From Streptomyces sp. NBC_00273 (lineage in GTDB: Bacteria; Actinomycetota; Actinomycetes; Streptomycetales; Streptomycetaceae): a stretch of DNA of 64,000 bases. Position numbers and translations under genes: made by a program. Shown one piece after another: positions 1 through 9,309 of the stretch. Where the stretch lies: the NCBI RefSeq assembly GCF_036178145.1, contig NZ_CP108067.1, positions 248,001 to 312,000 on the forward strand, read 5' to 3'. The notes under the pieces are model-generated. The model made no database searches and was not told where the DNA came from. It saw only the letters and a program-made list of their open reading frames with translations. Every line of letters starts with the position of its first letter. Position 1 is the first letter of the stretch.

Positions 1-130
1 CCAGTTCAAACGACTCGCCGTCCGATGGGAACGCCGCACTGAACTCCACGACACCTTCGTCTCCCTTGCCTGCAGCCTCATCTGCTGGCGACGCCTCAAC
101 AAGCCCGACTCATGATCGTGTTACGAGCTC
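1..130 (+). mobile_element. Right end of an IS5-family element (truncated by window edge)
   Basis: This is the 3' end of an element that occurs twice more in the window, at 26721-27619 and 28667-29564. It ends with the inverted repeat GATCGTGTTACGAGCTC at 114-130, identical in reverse to the ends of those copies. Here it lies in the opposite orientation to them. The sequence after GAGCTC (gtagcg) differs from the flanks of the other copies, which fixes the element boundary at 130. Confidence 0.85.
2..115 (+). CDS. IS5-family transposase, C-terminal fragment (partial)
   Basis: Only the last 37 codons are inside the window. The reading frame ends at a TGA at 113-115. The peptide is nearly identical to the C-terminus of the transposases at 26736-27544 and 28681-29489, including the VRWERRTELHD and CSLICWRRLNKP segments, with one Thr for Ala change near the end. 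The catalytic DDE residues lie to the left of the window, so activity cannot be judged. Confidence 0.85.
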   Translation, partial: QFKRLAVRWERRTELHDTFVSLACSLICWRRLNKPDS

Positions 131-224
131 GTAGCGAATGAATAGCAGATGCCGGATGCGCCCTCTGGTCGTACGCACACGACCCAACTACCACCGCAGC
201 CGGACAGCGAGGTTTCAACCCGCC

Positions 225-1439
225 CTACGCGTCTTTGCCGAGGAAGTCCAGGAGGATCTGGCGGCTGGTCTGTGCGGTCAGGCTGCCGTAGACGTCGTCG
301 AACGCGTGCTCGGCGAAAGGCAGTTCCTCCACCGTGACATCGACGCCTTCGGCTCGGAGCGAGGCGCCGAAGTCCTTGATGGTTTCGGGGCGGGAGCTGC
401 GGTCGCGGTCTCCCACGACGAGCAGTGTGCGCTGCAGACCCCTCCGAACGTCGGTGGTTGGGGAGACATCGCGGTAGCGCTCGGGGTATTGGGCAGGCGT
501 ACCGCCCGTGAACAGCTCTGCGGCCTCGCGGGTGCCCGCGACGTCGTCCTTCCACATGTTGTCGACGTCGGTGCCGGGGTAGAAGCCGACCACCGAGAAT
601 GGCGGCTTCGGGGTGGTCCCGTCGGTGGCCTGCATGGTGCCGTTCTGAAGGCGGTAGGCGGTGTTCATGGCGAGGGTGCCGCCGGCCGACATGCCACCCA
701 GCGAGATACGGGAGCTGTCGATGCCGTACTGGTCGGCGTGGTGCTGCACCCAGCCCAGGGCGGTCATGAGGTCGTGCGGGGCCTTGTCCCACGTGGGGCG
801 GTCGGGGGAGGCCAGCCTGTAGTCGACCGCTATCACAGCCACACCGTGGTCCGCCAGCCAACGGCCGGTACCACGCAGGTCGCTCTTGTCGAAGGTGTGG
901 AAGCCTCCGGCATGGGCGAGCACTATGGCCGGCGCCTTGTTCCCCCGGCCTTTCCCGGCCAGGTATACATCCGCTTCGAGTGCCTCGCCGTCACGGGTGG
1001 CATAAATCTGGGTTGTGTCCGGCGTGGCACCCCCGGAGGAGGCGAGCTGGCCGAAGACCTGGCTGAAGGAGATCTTCGTACCGGCGTCGCGAGCGGCAAC
1101 GAACTGAATGCTGCTGATGACCAGACCGGCGGTAGTCGACAGAGTGGTCACCGCGGTGAGGACACACCCCCAGCGCACCAGGCCGCTGCGCCAAGCCAGG
1201 GCTCCCAGGGCAGCGCCGGCCAGGGCGAGGAGCGCCAGGTGGAAGGGGTACTGTCCGCCGATGACCGGGCCGATCACGCCGGCCTTGGGGATGGCCGGAA
1301 AGTACGCGCCCAGCATGATCGCGCCTGTGAGGAAGGCCAAGATCGAGGCGATCGAAGCGGCGACGACACTCAGGAACCTCTTGATCTTGCCAGGAGGCGT
1401 GGCCTGCGAGGCAGGTGATGGGCGCCGGGCTATGGACAT
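225..1439 (-). CDS. Membrane-anchored alpha/beta hydrolase (esterase/lipase-like)
   Basis: The 404-residue protein has an N-terminal region with three or four hydrophobic segments (roughly residues 25-130), then an alpha/beta-hydrolase domain. The oxyanion motif reads AHAGGF in place of HGGGF, the nucleophile elbow is GMSAGG, and the C-terminal EHAFDD supplies the likely catalytic His; the Asp is probably in VVGDRDR. This layout matches the steryl-acetyl hydrolase/HSL-type esterases with the active domain outside the membrane, although topology is inferred. I chose the ATG at 1439 because AAGGA lies 8 nt upstream; a start at 1502 is possible. It is not in an operon with the regulator pair that follows. 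The natural substrate cannot be told from the sequence. Confidence 0.85.
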   Translation of the reverse strand: MSIARRPSPASQATPPGKIKRFLSVVAASIASILAFLTGAIMLGAYFPAIPKAGVIGPVIGGQYPFHLALLALAGAALGALAWRSGLVRWGCVLTAVTTLSTTAGLVISSIQFVAARDAGTKISFSQVFGQLASSGGATPDTTQIYATRDGEALEADVYLAGKGRGNKAPAIVLAHAGGFHTFDKSDLRGTGRWLADHGVAVIAVDYRLASPDRPTWDKAPHDLMTALGWVQHHADQYGIDSSRISLGGMSAGGTLAMNTAYRLQNGTMQATDGTTPKPPFSVVGFYPGTDVDNMWKDDVAGTREAAELFTGGTPAQYPERYRDVSPTTDVRRGLQRTLLVVGDRDRSSRPETIKDFGASLRAEGVDVTVEELPFAEHAFDDVYGSLTAQTSRQILLDFLGKDA

Positions 1440-1675
1440 GGTTGCGTTCCTTGGGGTGGGCGTGGTGCGGGAGGCGGACGGTGCCTCCGGACTGGACGCC
1501 ACAAGGTTCGCTTTCAGGGCCGGTGATCTACGTCCCCCGGAGGGGCCAACCTGCCGCGTAGCTCTCCAGGGCTACGCCGACACCCGAGGAGCCGTTCCGG
1601 CTGTCGGCAGGCATGACCGCATGCCGTCGCAGGTCGGGACTGTCCAGGGGCCGGGAGCGGCATGGGCACGCCGGT

Positions 1676-2377
1676 CTACGGGGCGGCCCGAAGCGACGGT
1701 GCCCAGCGGGCACCGTCGCCGGGGGCGACCAGGCCGGATTCGTAGGCGAAGACGGCGGCCTGGGTGCGATCGCGCAGCTGCAGCTTCCGCAGGATGCGGC
1801 CCACGTGAGTCTTGACCGTCTCCTCGGCGACGACCAGCACCTGGGCGATCTCCGCGTTGGAGAGGCCCTGTGCCACCTGTGCGAGAACTTCGGTCTCGCG
1901 GTCGGTAAGGGCATCGATACGCACGCCGGTCGGCCGCTTGGCACCAGGACTCACGCGGGAGAACTCGGCGATGAGCCGCATGGTGATGTCGGGTGCAAGT
2001 AGAGCCTCGCCCCGGGCCACCACCCTTACGGCTTCCGCGAGCTGGATGCCGGAGGCGTCCTTGAGCAGAAATCCGGAGGCCCCGGCGCGCAGTGCCTCGT
2101 AGACGTACTCGTCGAGGTTGAAGGTGGTCAGGATGAGGATCTTCGCTGATGTTCCGGGCGTCGACGTGATCTGGCGGGTGGCCTCGATGCCGTCCAGGCC
2201 GGGCATCCGGATGTCCATCACGATCACGTCGGGTGCCAGTTCCGCGGACCGGGCGACGGCGTGCGTGCCGTCCTCGGCGGTGGCAACGACCTCGATGTCG
2301 GGCTGGGCACCGAGCAGGACGGAGAAGGCGTCCCGGACCATGGCCTGGTCGTCGGCGATGAGCACGCGGATGGTCAT
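1676..2377 (-). CDS. NarL/FixJ-family response regulator
   Basis: The 233-residue protein has an N-terminal receiver domain with the acidic pair in LIADDQ, the phospho-acceptor Asp in DVIVMDIRMPG (about residue 54) and the switch Lys in GFLLKD. A C-terminal LuxR-type helix-turn-helix follows (TDRETEVLAQVAQGLSNAEI, about residues 150-215). The family binds DNA as a dimer once phosphorylated. Its start codon overlaps the stop of the histidine kinase by 4 bp (ATGA), so the two are translationally coupled and form one two-component system. The target genes are unknown; the neighbouring membrane hydrolase is a candidate only by position. Confidence 0.93.
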   Translation of the reverse strand: MTIRVLIADDQAMVRDAFSVLLGAQPDIEVVATAEDGTHAVARSAELAPDVIVMDIRMPGLDGIEATRQITSTPGTSAKILILTTFNLDEYVYEALRAGASGFLLKDASGIQLAEAVRVVARGEALLAPDITMRLIAEFSRVSPGAKRPTGVRIDALTDRETEVLAQVAQGLSNAEIAQVLVVAEETVKTHVGRILRKLQLRDRTQAAVFAYESGLVAPGDGARWAPSLRAAP

Positions 2378-3534
2378 GCGCAGGTCTCCTTGCCGACGGC
2401 GGGCGCGATACAGGTGGGCAACGCCGCGCTGACCTCGTAGCCGCCGTCGAGGGTGGGGCCGATGGCCAAATCACCGCCGAGCATTGCGATGCGCTCCCGC
2501 ATGCCGATGACGCCGTGCCCGGCCCCGGGTGAGGGGGCAGCGGGGAGCGCGGCAGGCCCGTTGACGACCCTCAGACCCAACGCATCTCGTGTATAGGTGA
2601 GTTCGATGCTCGTCTCGGCACCGGGGGCATGGCGCAGAATGTTGCTGAGGGCTTCTTGGATGATGCGGTAAGCCGACAGTTCCACGCCCGGGGGCAGATG
2701 GCGGGCAGTGCCTTCGATCCGGGTGGTCGCGGGAAGGCCGGCAGCGCGTACGTTGCCGAGCAGCCCGTCAAGCTGTGCCAGGGAGGGCTGCGGGCTGGTG
2801 CCGGTCGTGCTGTCGCCGGGGCCGTTCGACCGCAGCAGACCCAACATGTGGCGCAGTTCGGCCAGTCCTTCCAGGGCGTTGGCGCGGATCGAGGCCAGCT
2901 CAGTGACCAGTTCTGGTGGTGGAGCCTGGACCCGATAGGGCGCGGCATCGGCTTGGATGGAGATGAGTGACAGGTGATGGGCCACGACGTCGTGCAGCTC
3001 GCGTGCGATCCGAGTGCGCTCTTCCAGGACGGTGCGCAGTGCTCGTTCCCGGGCTGTGGCGGCGATCTGCTCGTTGAGGCGTGCGTGGTCCTCGCGGCGG
3101 CCGCGTACCACGGCTCCGATGAGCACGGCCAGAGCGAACAGCACGAGGGCCCCGGTGATCATCTTCCATGAGCCGACGGAACAGCCGGACAGCTTCAGCA
3201 GAACAGCCAGCAGGGTGCTGAGTACGGCCGCAGTGATCGCCGCGAGCAAGCGCACCCGCAGCGCGAGAAGGAAGAGGACCCCTGCGTGCACCATCCACAC
3301 GTAGATCTGAGTGTCGTGGGTGGGCGGATACTCCAACGTGATACCGGTGACGAAGGCCATCGACAGCCACCAGGCGGACGTCGGCCAGCGCAGGGCCACC
3401 ACCAGCATGGCCGCGTGCCCGATGGCCGAGATCGGGGCGGTCGTGCCCGCCGCCGCGGCAGTCAGAGCGGCTGCGAGCAACACGAGGCCGTGGGGTAGCC
3501 AGCGTAGCCAACGGGGCCAGGCCAGAGGTGGCAT
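2374..3534 (-). CDS. Sensor histidine kinase (HisKA_3/NarX-type)
   Basis: The N-terminal half has several hydrophobic segments forming a membrane sensor domain with little extracellular loop. The dimerisation/phospho-acceptor box is RTRIARELHDVVAHHLSL, with the phosphorylated His in ELHD, followed by an HATPase_c domain ending in a GHGVIGMRERIAMLGG-type G2 box. This is typical of actinobacterial kinases paired with NarL regulators. The frame is open up to 3885. I prefer the ATG at 3534 (387 residues) because GAGG lies 7 nt upstream and the membrane region begins straight afterwards; an ATG at 3636 is the main alternative. It is the first gene of the two-gene operon. Confidence 0.9.
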   Translation of the reverse strand: MPPLAWPRWLRWLPHGLVLLAAALTAAAAGTTAPISAIGHAAMLVVALRWPTSAWWLSMAFVTGITLEYPPTHDTQIYVWMVHAGVLFLLALRVRLLAAITAAVLSTLLAVLLKLSGCSVGSWKMITGALVLFALAVLIGAVVRGRREDHARLNEQIAATARERALRTVLEERTRIARELHDVVAHHLSLISIQADAAPYRVQAPPPELVTELASIRANALEGLAELRHMLGLLRSNGPGDSTTGTSPQPSLAQLDGLLGNVRAAGLPATTRIEGTARHLPPGVELSAYRIIQEALSNILRHAPGAETSIELTYTRDALGLRVVNGPAALPAAPSPGAGHGVIGMRERIAMLGGDLAIGPTLDGGYEVSAALPTCIAPAVGKETCA

Positions 3535-4140
3535 AGGGCAGCCTCGTATGGTGATGAGGTCAGCCCGCAGGATGCGAAGGCTGGGGAGGTCCGCCATCGC
3601 GGTGGTCGTCTCGGGCACGTGTTCATTATCGGACATCGCAAGTACTCCGGCGGGGTGTCCGGAAGCGAGGCGTTCAGCGAACGCGCCGACATACAGAGGC
3701 GCGGTGACGAAGACGGCCGGCAACCCCCGCCGCAGCTGCACAGATCGTTTCACTCGTTCATGACGCCTTCCATTCCGAGATCCGTGAACGAACCTACGGG
3801 GCAGCCCCATGGTCAGCATCCCGCTGGGGAGCCATATCAGCATGTAGCTCTTCAGGGGGACGAGACGCTTGTCGAGCAGGCCCACGACACGACGCCGCGC
3901 TGCCGCCCTGCGCCCCGGAGCCGATCAACGCCTGCCGACGAGCCACCGACGGCTGTGTGAACACCCGGTCTGACCATCCGGGCGGATCGTGTGAGGCGCT
4001 GTCAGAGCCCCATGTCAGGATCCTCCCCAGGTCGGTGACGTCGATGCCGTCCCCGGATGCGACCCATCGGGCGCACCCGGGGCAGCCCGGTGCCCGGCCC
4101 GGGCCACCCACCCGGGGCGGCGCGTCAAGAAGGGGTGCGG
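3535..4140. other. Intergenic stretch between kinase and LRV gene
   Basis: About 600 bp hold the divergent upstream regions of the kinase operon and the LRV-repeat gene. The kinase frame stays open to 3885, so part of it could be coding if a distal start is used. I see no other convincing gene or clear repeat. Confidence 0.4.
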
Positions 4141-5652
4141 ATGGACATCGACGGCGAGGTCGCGGAGGCGTGGCGCCCGGCCACACCGCTGTCACGGCTG
4201 CGGGAGCTGGCAGCGCAGGCTCCGGGGCCGGCCCGGATCGTGGCGTCCCGGATAGGGCTGCCGGCCGAGCTGGCCGAGGAGGTGGCCGTTCGGGCCGTCG
4301 CGGGCGGCCCCGACTGGTTCGGGGTGCTGCGCGCGCTCGCCGCCCACCCGGCCACCTCGGCCGAGCGGCTGGCCGGGCTCGCCGCCCACCCGGAGGAGTC
4401 GGTGCGCCGGGTGGTGGCAGTGCACCGCGCGACCCCCAAGACGGCGCTCCAAGCGCTGGCCCGGGACGGATCGGCAGCGGTGCGCCGGGCCCTGGCCGGA
4501 CGTGAGGAACTCCCGCGTAAGGCGGCCGCGCTGTTGGTCACCGACACCTCCGCCGAAGTCCGGCTGACCCTGGTCCGGCGGATCGACGCCCGGCCGGAGC
4601 ACCTGCGGGCCCTCGCCACCGACCCGGACGCGCGGGTCCGGCGGGTGGTGGCCGCACTCGGCCACGCCGGCGACGCGGACCTCACCGACCCGGACCCCGG
4701 GGTACGCCGCACCGCCGTCACCAAGCGCTCAGCAGGAGAACTCGCGCCGCTGCTCGACGCCCTGGCGCAGGACCCCGACACCCGCGTCCGGGAGCTGATG
4801 GGCCGGCAGTGCCACAACCGTACCCCGGCCGTGCTAGCCCGGCTCGCGGCCGACCCCGAACCATGCGTCCGGGCCGCCGCGGCGGCCAACGCGTTCACCC
4901 CCGTCCGGCAGCTCACCGAACTGGCCGGCGACCCGAGCCTGGCCGTGCTCGCCGCCATCAGCCAGAACACGACGGCCCCGCCCGAGACACTCGCCCGGCT
5001 GGTCGACACGATCACGCGCTCGTTCGGTGACGGCGAGAGCATCGCGCACGGGCAGGAGCAGGACGTCCAGCGCCTCACGTATGCGGCACTGGAACACCCC
5101 GCCACCCCGCCCGAGTCACTGCGCGCACTGCACACACTGGGCCTGTGGCCGTACTTCCACCCCGGGAACGCGATGGACCAGCCGAACTGGCCCGCGGACC
5201 TACTGGTCGAGTTCGGGCTGACGTACTGTGCGGGCACGGTGTCGGGCAAGGCGGAAATCGAGAGCTTCGCGGCGATCGACGACGCCCAACACACCGAGCC
5301 GCTGGGGGACGTGCTCGCCGCCATGGCACGCAGCCCGATCTACTACTTGCGCCGCGCCGTCGCCAACCGGCACACCCCACCGGACGCGCTCGCCGAATTC
5401 GTTCGCGATCCCGCCCGCGCCGAGGACACCAGCCTCCTCGACGACATCGCCAAGAACCCGGCGACCCCGATCGAGATCCTGCTGGCCTGGGCCGAGGCGG
5501 GCGTGCGCCAATACCGCATGCTGGAGAATCCCGCCCTGCCCGAGCCCGTGCTCGCCGCCATCGCGGCGGGTACGGACGCCTCGGACGCCGCGCAGGCCCG
5601 CGCCATGCTGGAGGTCCGGGCACTCCGGGCCGGAACGGAGACCCCGTGCTGA
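4141..5652 (+). CDS. Leucine-rich-repeat-variant (LRV)/HEAT-like repeat protein
   Basis: The 503-residue protein consists almost wholly of degenerate repeats of about 24 residues with the pattern LA-x-DP-x-xx-VR-xx-VA (for example LAAHPEESVRRVVA, LATDPDARVRRVVA and LAADPEPCVRAAAA). This is the helical LRV/HEAT solenoid signature and implies a binding scaffold, not an enzyme. There is no signal peptide, so it is cytosolic. The ATG at 4141 has AAGGGG upstream and is preferred over 4057. The stop overlaps the likely GTG start of the next gene, indicating coupled expression. A second LRV protein of the same build lies at 34437-35912. No partner or function is established for this family in Streptomyces. 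Confidence 0.85.
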   Translation: MDIDGEVAEAWRPATPLSRLRELAAQAPGPARIVASRIGLPAELAEEVAVRAVAGGPDWFGVLRALAAHPATSAERLAGLAAHPEESVRRVVAVHRATPKTALQALARDGSAAVRRALAGREELPRKAAALLVTDTSAEVRLTLVRRIDARPEHLRALATDPDARVRRVVAALGHAGDADLTDPDPGVRRTAVTKRSAGELAPLLDALAQDPDTRVRELMGRQCHNRTPAVLARLAADPEPCVRAAAAANAFTPVRQLTELAGDPSLAVLAAISQNTTAPPETLARLVDTITRSFGDGESIAHGQEQDVQRLTYAALEHPATPPESLRALHTLGLWPYFHPGNAMDQPNWPADLLVEFGLTYCAGTVSGKAEIESFAAIDDAQHTEPLGDVLAAMARSPIYYLRRAVANRHTPPDALAEFVRDPARAEDTSLLDDIAKNPATPIEILLAWAEAGVRQYRMLENPALPEPVLAAIAAGTDASDAAQARAMLEVRALRAGTETPC

Positions 5653-6272
5653 CCATGTCCTCCTGGCGGGCCCGGTTCGACCGGCTCGCCGACACCTCCG
5701 CGGTGGCCGAGCGGCTGGGCCCCCAGGTCAACATGGCCGACTACCTCCAGGACTCGGGCATCGCGTGGTACCACCACCAGGGCGATCTGGTGGTTCCGGA
5801 GGACCTCGACCTCGACATCGCGCTGGTCATCGACGGCGACCTGATCGTGCACGGCTTCCTGGACGACTACGTCTCCGGCATCGGCATGCTGGTGGTGCTC
5901 GGCGACCTGGTGGTACGCGACCTGGTCTCCTGGGGTTCCGTGTACGTCGCGGGCGACCTGCGGGCCGAGGGCATCGTCTACGGCTACTACAACGACTTCA
6001 CCTTCGAGGTGGAGGGCGCGGTGCATGCCCGGGCGCTGGTGCTGTACGACAAGTCCGCCTCCTACCGCTCGGGCGAGCTGGAGGTGGAGGTGGAGTCCTA
6101 CCACCCGCCCAAGGAGCAGCTTCGGGCAGCCCGCGACATCCTCGTCCCGCAGGTGTACGACGGTGGCGCGAAGCGGGCAAGGCAGGGACGACCGCCGAAG
6201 CTCCGCCGCCCGAGCTACCAGCGGGTCTGCCGCCGACTGCGGGAGGGCAAACCGCTGTTCCGCAGCGCGTAG
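5646..6272 (+). CDS. Beta-helix-like (polymer-forming/bactofilin-like) protein, unknown function
   Basis: The 208-residue product has a central block of short hydrophobic beta strands separated by Gly-Asp turns (ALVIDGDLIVHGFLDD, MLVVLGDLVVRDLV, SVYVAGDLRAEGIV). This pattern of stacked strands is seen in polymer-forming, bactofilin-like beta-helix proteins. The C-terminus is basic (RARQGRPPKLRRP), possibly a nucleic-acid or membrane contact. The GTG at 5646 has GGAG 5 nt upstream and overlaps the LRV stop; the ATG at 5655 is an alternative start. The coupling to the LRV gene suggests that the two products work together. Family membership is inferred from the repeat pattern only. Confidence 0.6.
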   Translation: MLTMSSWRARFDRLADTSAVAERLGPQVNMADYLQDSGIAWYHHQGDLVVPEDLDLDIALVIDGDLIVHGFLDDYVSGIGMLVVLGDLVVRDLVSWGSVYVAGDLRAEGIVYGYYNDFTFEVEGAVHARALVLYDKSASYRSGELEVEVESYHPPKEQLRAARDILVPQVYDGGAKRARQGRPPKLRRPSYQRVCRRLREGKPLFRSA

Positions 6273-6652
6273 GGCGCCGCCTGCTTCCTGACGACCATTC
6301 TCCCCAGCGCGGTGTCCTCATCCGGCCGCGGGGTCGCTGGAACCGTGGTCGGCGCCGAGATTGATCATGCTGGCTGTGGTGGTCGGAGAGACTGGGCCGT
6401 GTCCTTCCCGCCGCCGTCCCCGTTGGTCGGATCGACGCGTGCATCGGTTTGGATCCCACGTCGGGCCGATGCAGTCCGCGGCCCCGGATTCCGCGCTCTG
6501 GCATCGGGGCCGCGTCAGCTTGGCATACGAGGGCCCTGATCCCCCCGAGCGGTCAGGGCCTTCGTGCTGCCGTGCGTTGTCCGTACAGCCCGGCCGCCGG
6601 CAGACTGCTGGGGCTGCCGGACCGGGGCCGATGCGCCACAGGCTCCAAGGGC
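6273..6652. other. Intergenic stretch, no gene seen
   Basis: These 380 bp follow the beta-helix-like gene and precede the remnant of a cation transporter. I found no open frame with coding character and no obvious inverted repeat. Confidence 0.4.
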
Positions 6653-7005
6653 TCAGGAGCAGCGGTCACGGCCCGACTTGCAGCCGCATCCGCCCGCAAT
6701 CTCAACAGGGTCTGGCGCGGCGGCCTGCGCAGTCGGTGCGCAGCAGTCCTTGCCCTGCCAGACGTCGCGGCCTTCCTTGAGGGCGATGGCTGAGATGACG
6801 AGGGCGGCAATCGGGTCGGCCCGGGTTCAGCCGAGGGTGGCGTTGAGGAGACAGACGAGCAGGACGGCTGACAGGTATGTGCACCGCAGGGTCTGCTTGG
6901 GGTCGGCGACCGCGCCGGCGGAGCCGAGTGCGCGGGCCGTGCGGCGTTGGGCGGCGGACAGGAAGGGCATGACCGCGAGGGAGAGGGCGGCGATGAAGAT
7001 GCGCG
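6653..7005 (-). pseudogene. Cation diffusion facilitator (CDF) transporter, C-terminal remnant
   Basis: Translation on the minus strand gives a typical CDF C-terminus: AALSLAVMPFLSAAQRRT, VADPKQTLRCTYLSAVLL, then RADPIAALVISAIALKEGRD and a Cys-rich tail (CCAPTAQ, GGCGCKSG). The codon expected to encode Trp after LLNATLG is TGA (6827-6829), an in-frame nonsense mutation. The N-terminal half is missing and is replaced by a piece of an unrelated transposase. The family exports divalent metals such as zinc or cobalt by proton exchange, but this copy cannot be functional. Confidence 0.7.
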
Positions 7006-7190
7006 GCCGACACTCGCCACGCGGTCGGGGTGGAGGCAGCGGGGCCGAACACGTCGCGCTGGTCACGCAGTACGGCCAGGTCTCGGATTGCCTAGCCTCC
7101 GTCGGCGAGCATCACTGCCAGGTCCACCACGACGCAGCCCAGGTCGTGCCGGGTCCCGTGCGGCCTCAGCCGGTGCAGAGCCGAGTACTC
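7000..7190 (-). pseudogene. IS1380-family transposase remnant
   Basis: The frame reads VVVDLAVMLADGG, a TAG stop, then AIRDLAVLRDQRDVFGPAAS and TAWRV. This matches the conserved N-terminal block of IS1380-type transposases (usually LAVMLADGGEAI, then LRDQ, LFG and ASD). Only about 60 codons survive, and the internal TAG confirms decay. The fragment abuts the truncated CDF transporter gene, so the two are fused by a deletion or by an IS-mediated event. Confidence 0.65.
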
Positions 7191-7243
7191 GGCTGGCGGT
7201 TGCGCTCTATGATCACGGCGGTCATCGACACGGGGGTAGGGGT

Positions 7244-7542
7244 ATGGACGGCTGGCGTTCGACGCGCAGATGGTCACTCGATGAGAGGAACTGGTCGCGG
7301 AGGTGGTGGATTCCTCTGGTCATCGTCGTCCTGGCGGCCGCGACCTGGGGCTTCCCGGCCTGACCGCCGACCGATGGCCGCCTGCCCTGGGCGTCGCTGG
7401 AGGCGGCGCGGCCTGCGGGCTCTACACGCTCGCGCAGGGCCACACGGCCCCACACCTCATCGTGGCGGCCGTCCTCTTCGCCCTGGCCATCACGGCACCG
7501 GCACTGTCCTGGCGACGCCCACGGGCAGCGCAAGCGGCGTAA
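7244..7542 (+). pseudogene. Small membrane protein, probably frameshifted
   Basis: An ATG frame at 7244-7363 encodes a short basic segment followed by a hydrophobic helix (WWIPLVIVVLAAATWGFPA) and stops. The next frame continues at once with LTADRWPPALGVAGGG and a second hydrophobic helix (LIVAAVLFALAITAPALSW), ending at 7542. Together they would make a plausible two-helix membrane protein of about 98 residues interrupted by a one-base frameshift near 7360. I do not recognise the family, and the joining of the two frames is inference. Confidence 0.35.
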
Positions 7543-7909
7543 GAGCGGCCACGCCGGCTGGCACTGACCTTCCTGGTAGATCCCGGTCAAGATCGTTCAC
7601 GGAATGTGCGCCAGAACCGAAATTCGGGAACATCCAGCGCAGGCCGCGGCCGCCGACCGCCTCCCAAATCGCCGTTCAAATGCTGCCCGTTCTCGTCGTA
7701 GACAGAGCCAGGCGACCGGCAGCCGTCTTCAGACCTCCGTCAACGGCGACGCGTGGCCCAGCCCACCACCTCTACGAGCCCGAACCCGAGTGGCGCAGCC
7801 GTTCTGTTCACCGAGTGCGTGAACGACCTTGACGCACCGAGCCTCTCGGCAGTTGGCACGAGATTAACGCCGACGGTCTGCTCAGACTGGAGCGGCCGCG
7901 TAGGGCCGT
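7543..7909. other. Intergenic stretch, no gene seen
   Basis: This 367-bp stretch is lower in GC than its surroundings in places. It shows no coding frame or remnant that I can recognise. Confidence 0.4.
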
Positions 7910-9309
7910 TCAGATCCGTTGGGCGCGGTGGAGGAGGCTGTGGAGTCCGTGGGCTCGTAGGGCAGCCCGGGCGGCGTTCGCACCCGGGGCGCCGTGGACG
8001 CCGCCGCCGGGGTGGGCGGCCGCGGAGGCGAGGTAGAGGCTCTTCACGGGTGTCTCGGGCCGGCCGGTGCCGGGAGTGGGGCGGAAGATCGCCTGTTGGT
8101 GAAGAGCCGTGGTGCCGTTGTTGATGGCGCCGTTGTGGAGGTTCTCGTCCAGCGCCTGGAGGGTCGTGGGGGCGAGCGGCTGGGGTCTGCCGTGGTCATC
8201 TGGCCGAACAACGCGAAGGGTTCGTCGGGGAGCTGCCCCATGGCGATCTGCGAGGCAAACCGGGTCAGGCCATCGACGCCGTCGGCCACGTGGACGGTCC
8301 CCGCCCCGGCGGCCTGCGGCGCCGTCCACGGCACCGAGCCGGTCAGTGCCCAGTCGACCTTGAACGTCGCGAAGTCCCACTGGAAGCGTTCCAGGTCCCG
8401 CAGGAGCCGGGACGGGAGGTGTTCCGCTCCGACGAGGTCCCGGTACAGGGCGGGTGCTGACGTGTCGGCCAGTACGGCACGCCGCGCGCCGACGGTCTCC
8501 CCGCCCGCAGTCCTGACCCCGACCGCCGTGCCACCGCGTACGACGACGGACGCGACCCGCTCACCGCAGCGCAGAACGCCACCTCGGCTCTGAAGACGGC
8601 TCACGAGCGCCCCGGTCAGGGCGCCGGCGCCACCGACGGGCACCGGGAAGCCGTGGCTCTGTCCGAGCATCGACATCAGCCAGCCGAATCCGCCGCTACC
8701 CACAGCCTCGGGGGCCAGGTCGGCATGCAGGGCGTTCCCGGCCAACAGGAGCCGGCCGCCTTCTCCGGCGAACTCCTCCTCACCGAGGCGACGCACCGGC
8801 AGGGCAAGGTTCCGGGCCAGCCGAAGTCCACCAGCAACCCGCGATTTCGCCGCGAGCCGGACACCGGACCGGACCGGAGGGAATGGGGTGAACAGGGCTC
8901 CTACCAGGTCGGGACCGACCCGGCTCCACACCTCGTACATGCCCCGCCAGGCGTCCCCGTCAGCTGCCGCGAATCCTGCCAGCCCGGCCGAGGTCTCTTC
9001 CACGCGGCGCTCCAGTACAGCGCACCTGCCGTCCTTCAGCGGGTGGGCCAGTACGGACGGGGCTTGACTCCACCGCAGGCCCTCGGCCGCGAGGTCGAGG
9101 CGTGCAAGGACCTGGAAGGCGGCGGCCAGAGGGTAGAACGCGCTGAAGAGGTCCGAAACGTAGTCGGGGCGGACGCCGCGGTCACTGCGCACGGCCCCTC
9201 CGGGCTCCGGCTGCGCCTCAAGCACCTCCACGCTCCAGCCGGCGTCGGCCAGGAGGTTCGCGGCCACCAGCCCGTTGGGGCCCGCGCCGATCACCACCGC
9301 GTCAGGCAT
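7910..9309 (-). pseudogene. Phytoene-desaturase-like FAD oxidoreductase (CrtI/PYROXD2 type), internally deleted
   Basis: The N-terminal part is intact, with the FAD-binding motif VVIGAGPNGLVAANLLADAG, PEPGGA and a full substrate domain up to FALFGQMTTADPSRSP. The family's C-terminal block (LHQQAIFRPTPG, RPETPVKSLYLASAAAHPG, GVHGAPGANAARAAL) is present but in the -1 frame. Between them, about 70 residues normally found in this family, including the WAYTH region, are missing. The junction near 8190 is therefore a deletion that also shifted the frame. The gene overlaps the SRPBCC gene upstream, so it was once co-translated with it. The family oxidises polyprenoid or retinoid-like substrates; this copy is presumed inactive. 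Confidence 0.75.

Noticed and set aside
138..1418. Plus-strand frame of 426 codons opposite the alpha/beta hydrolase
   Set aside because: The minus strand carries the hydrolase motifs and a ribosome site; the plus frame is a shadow.
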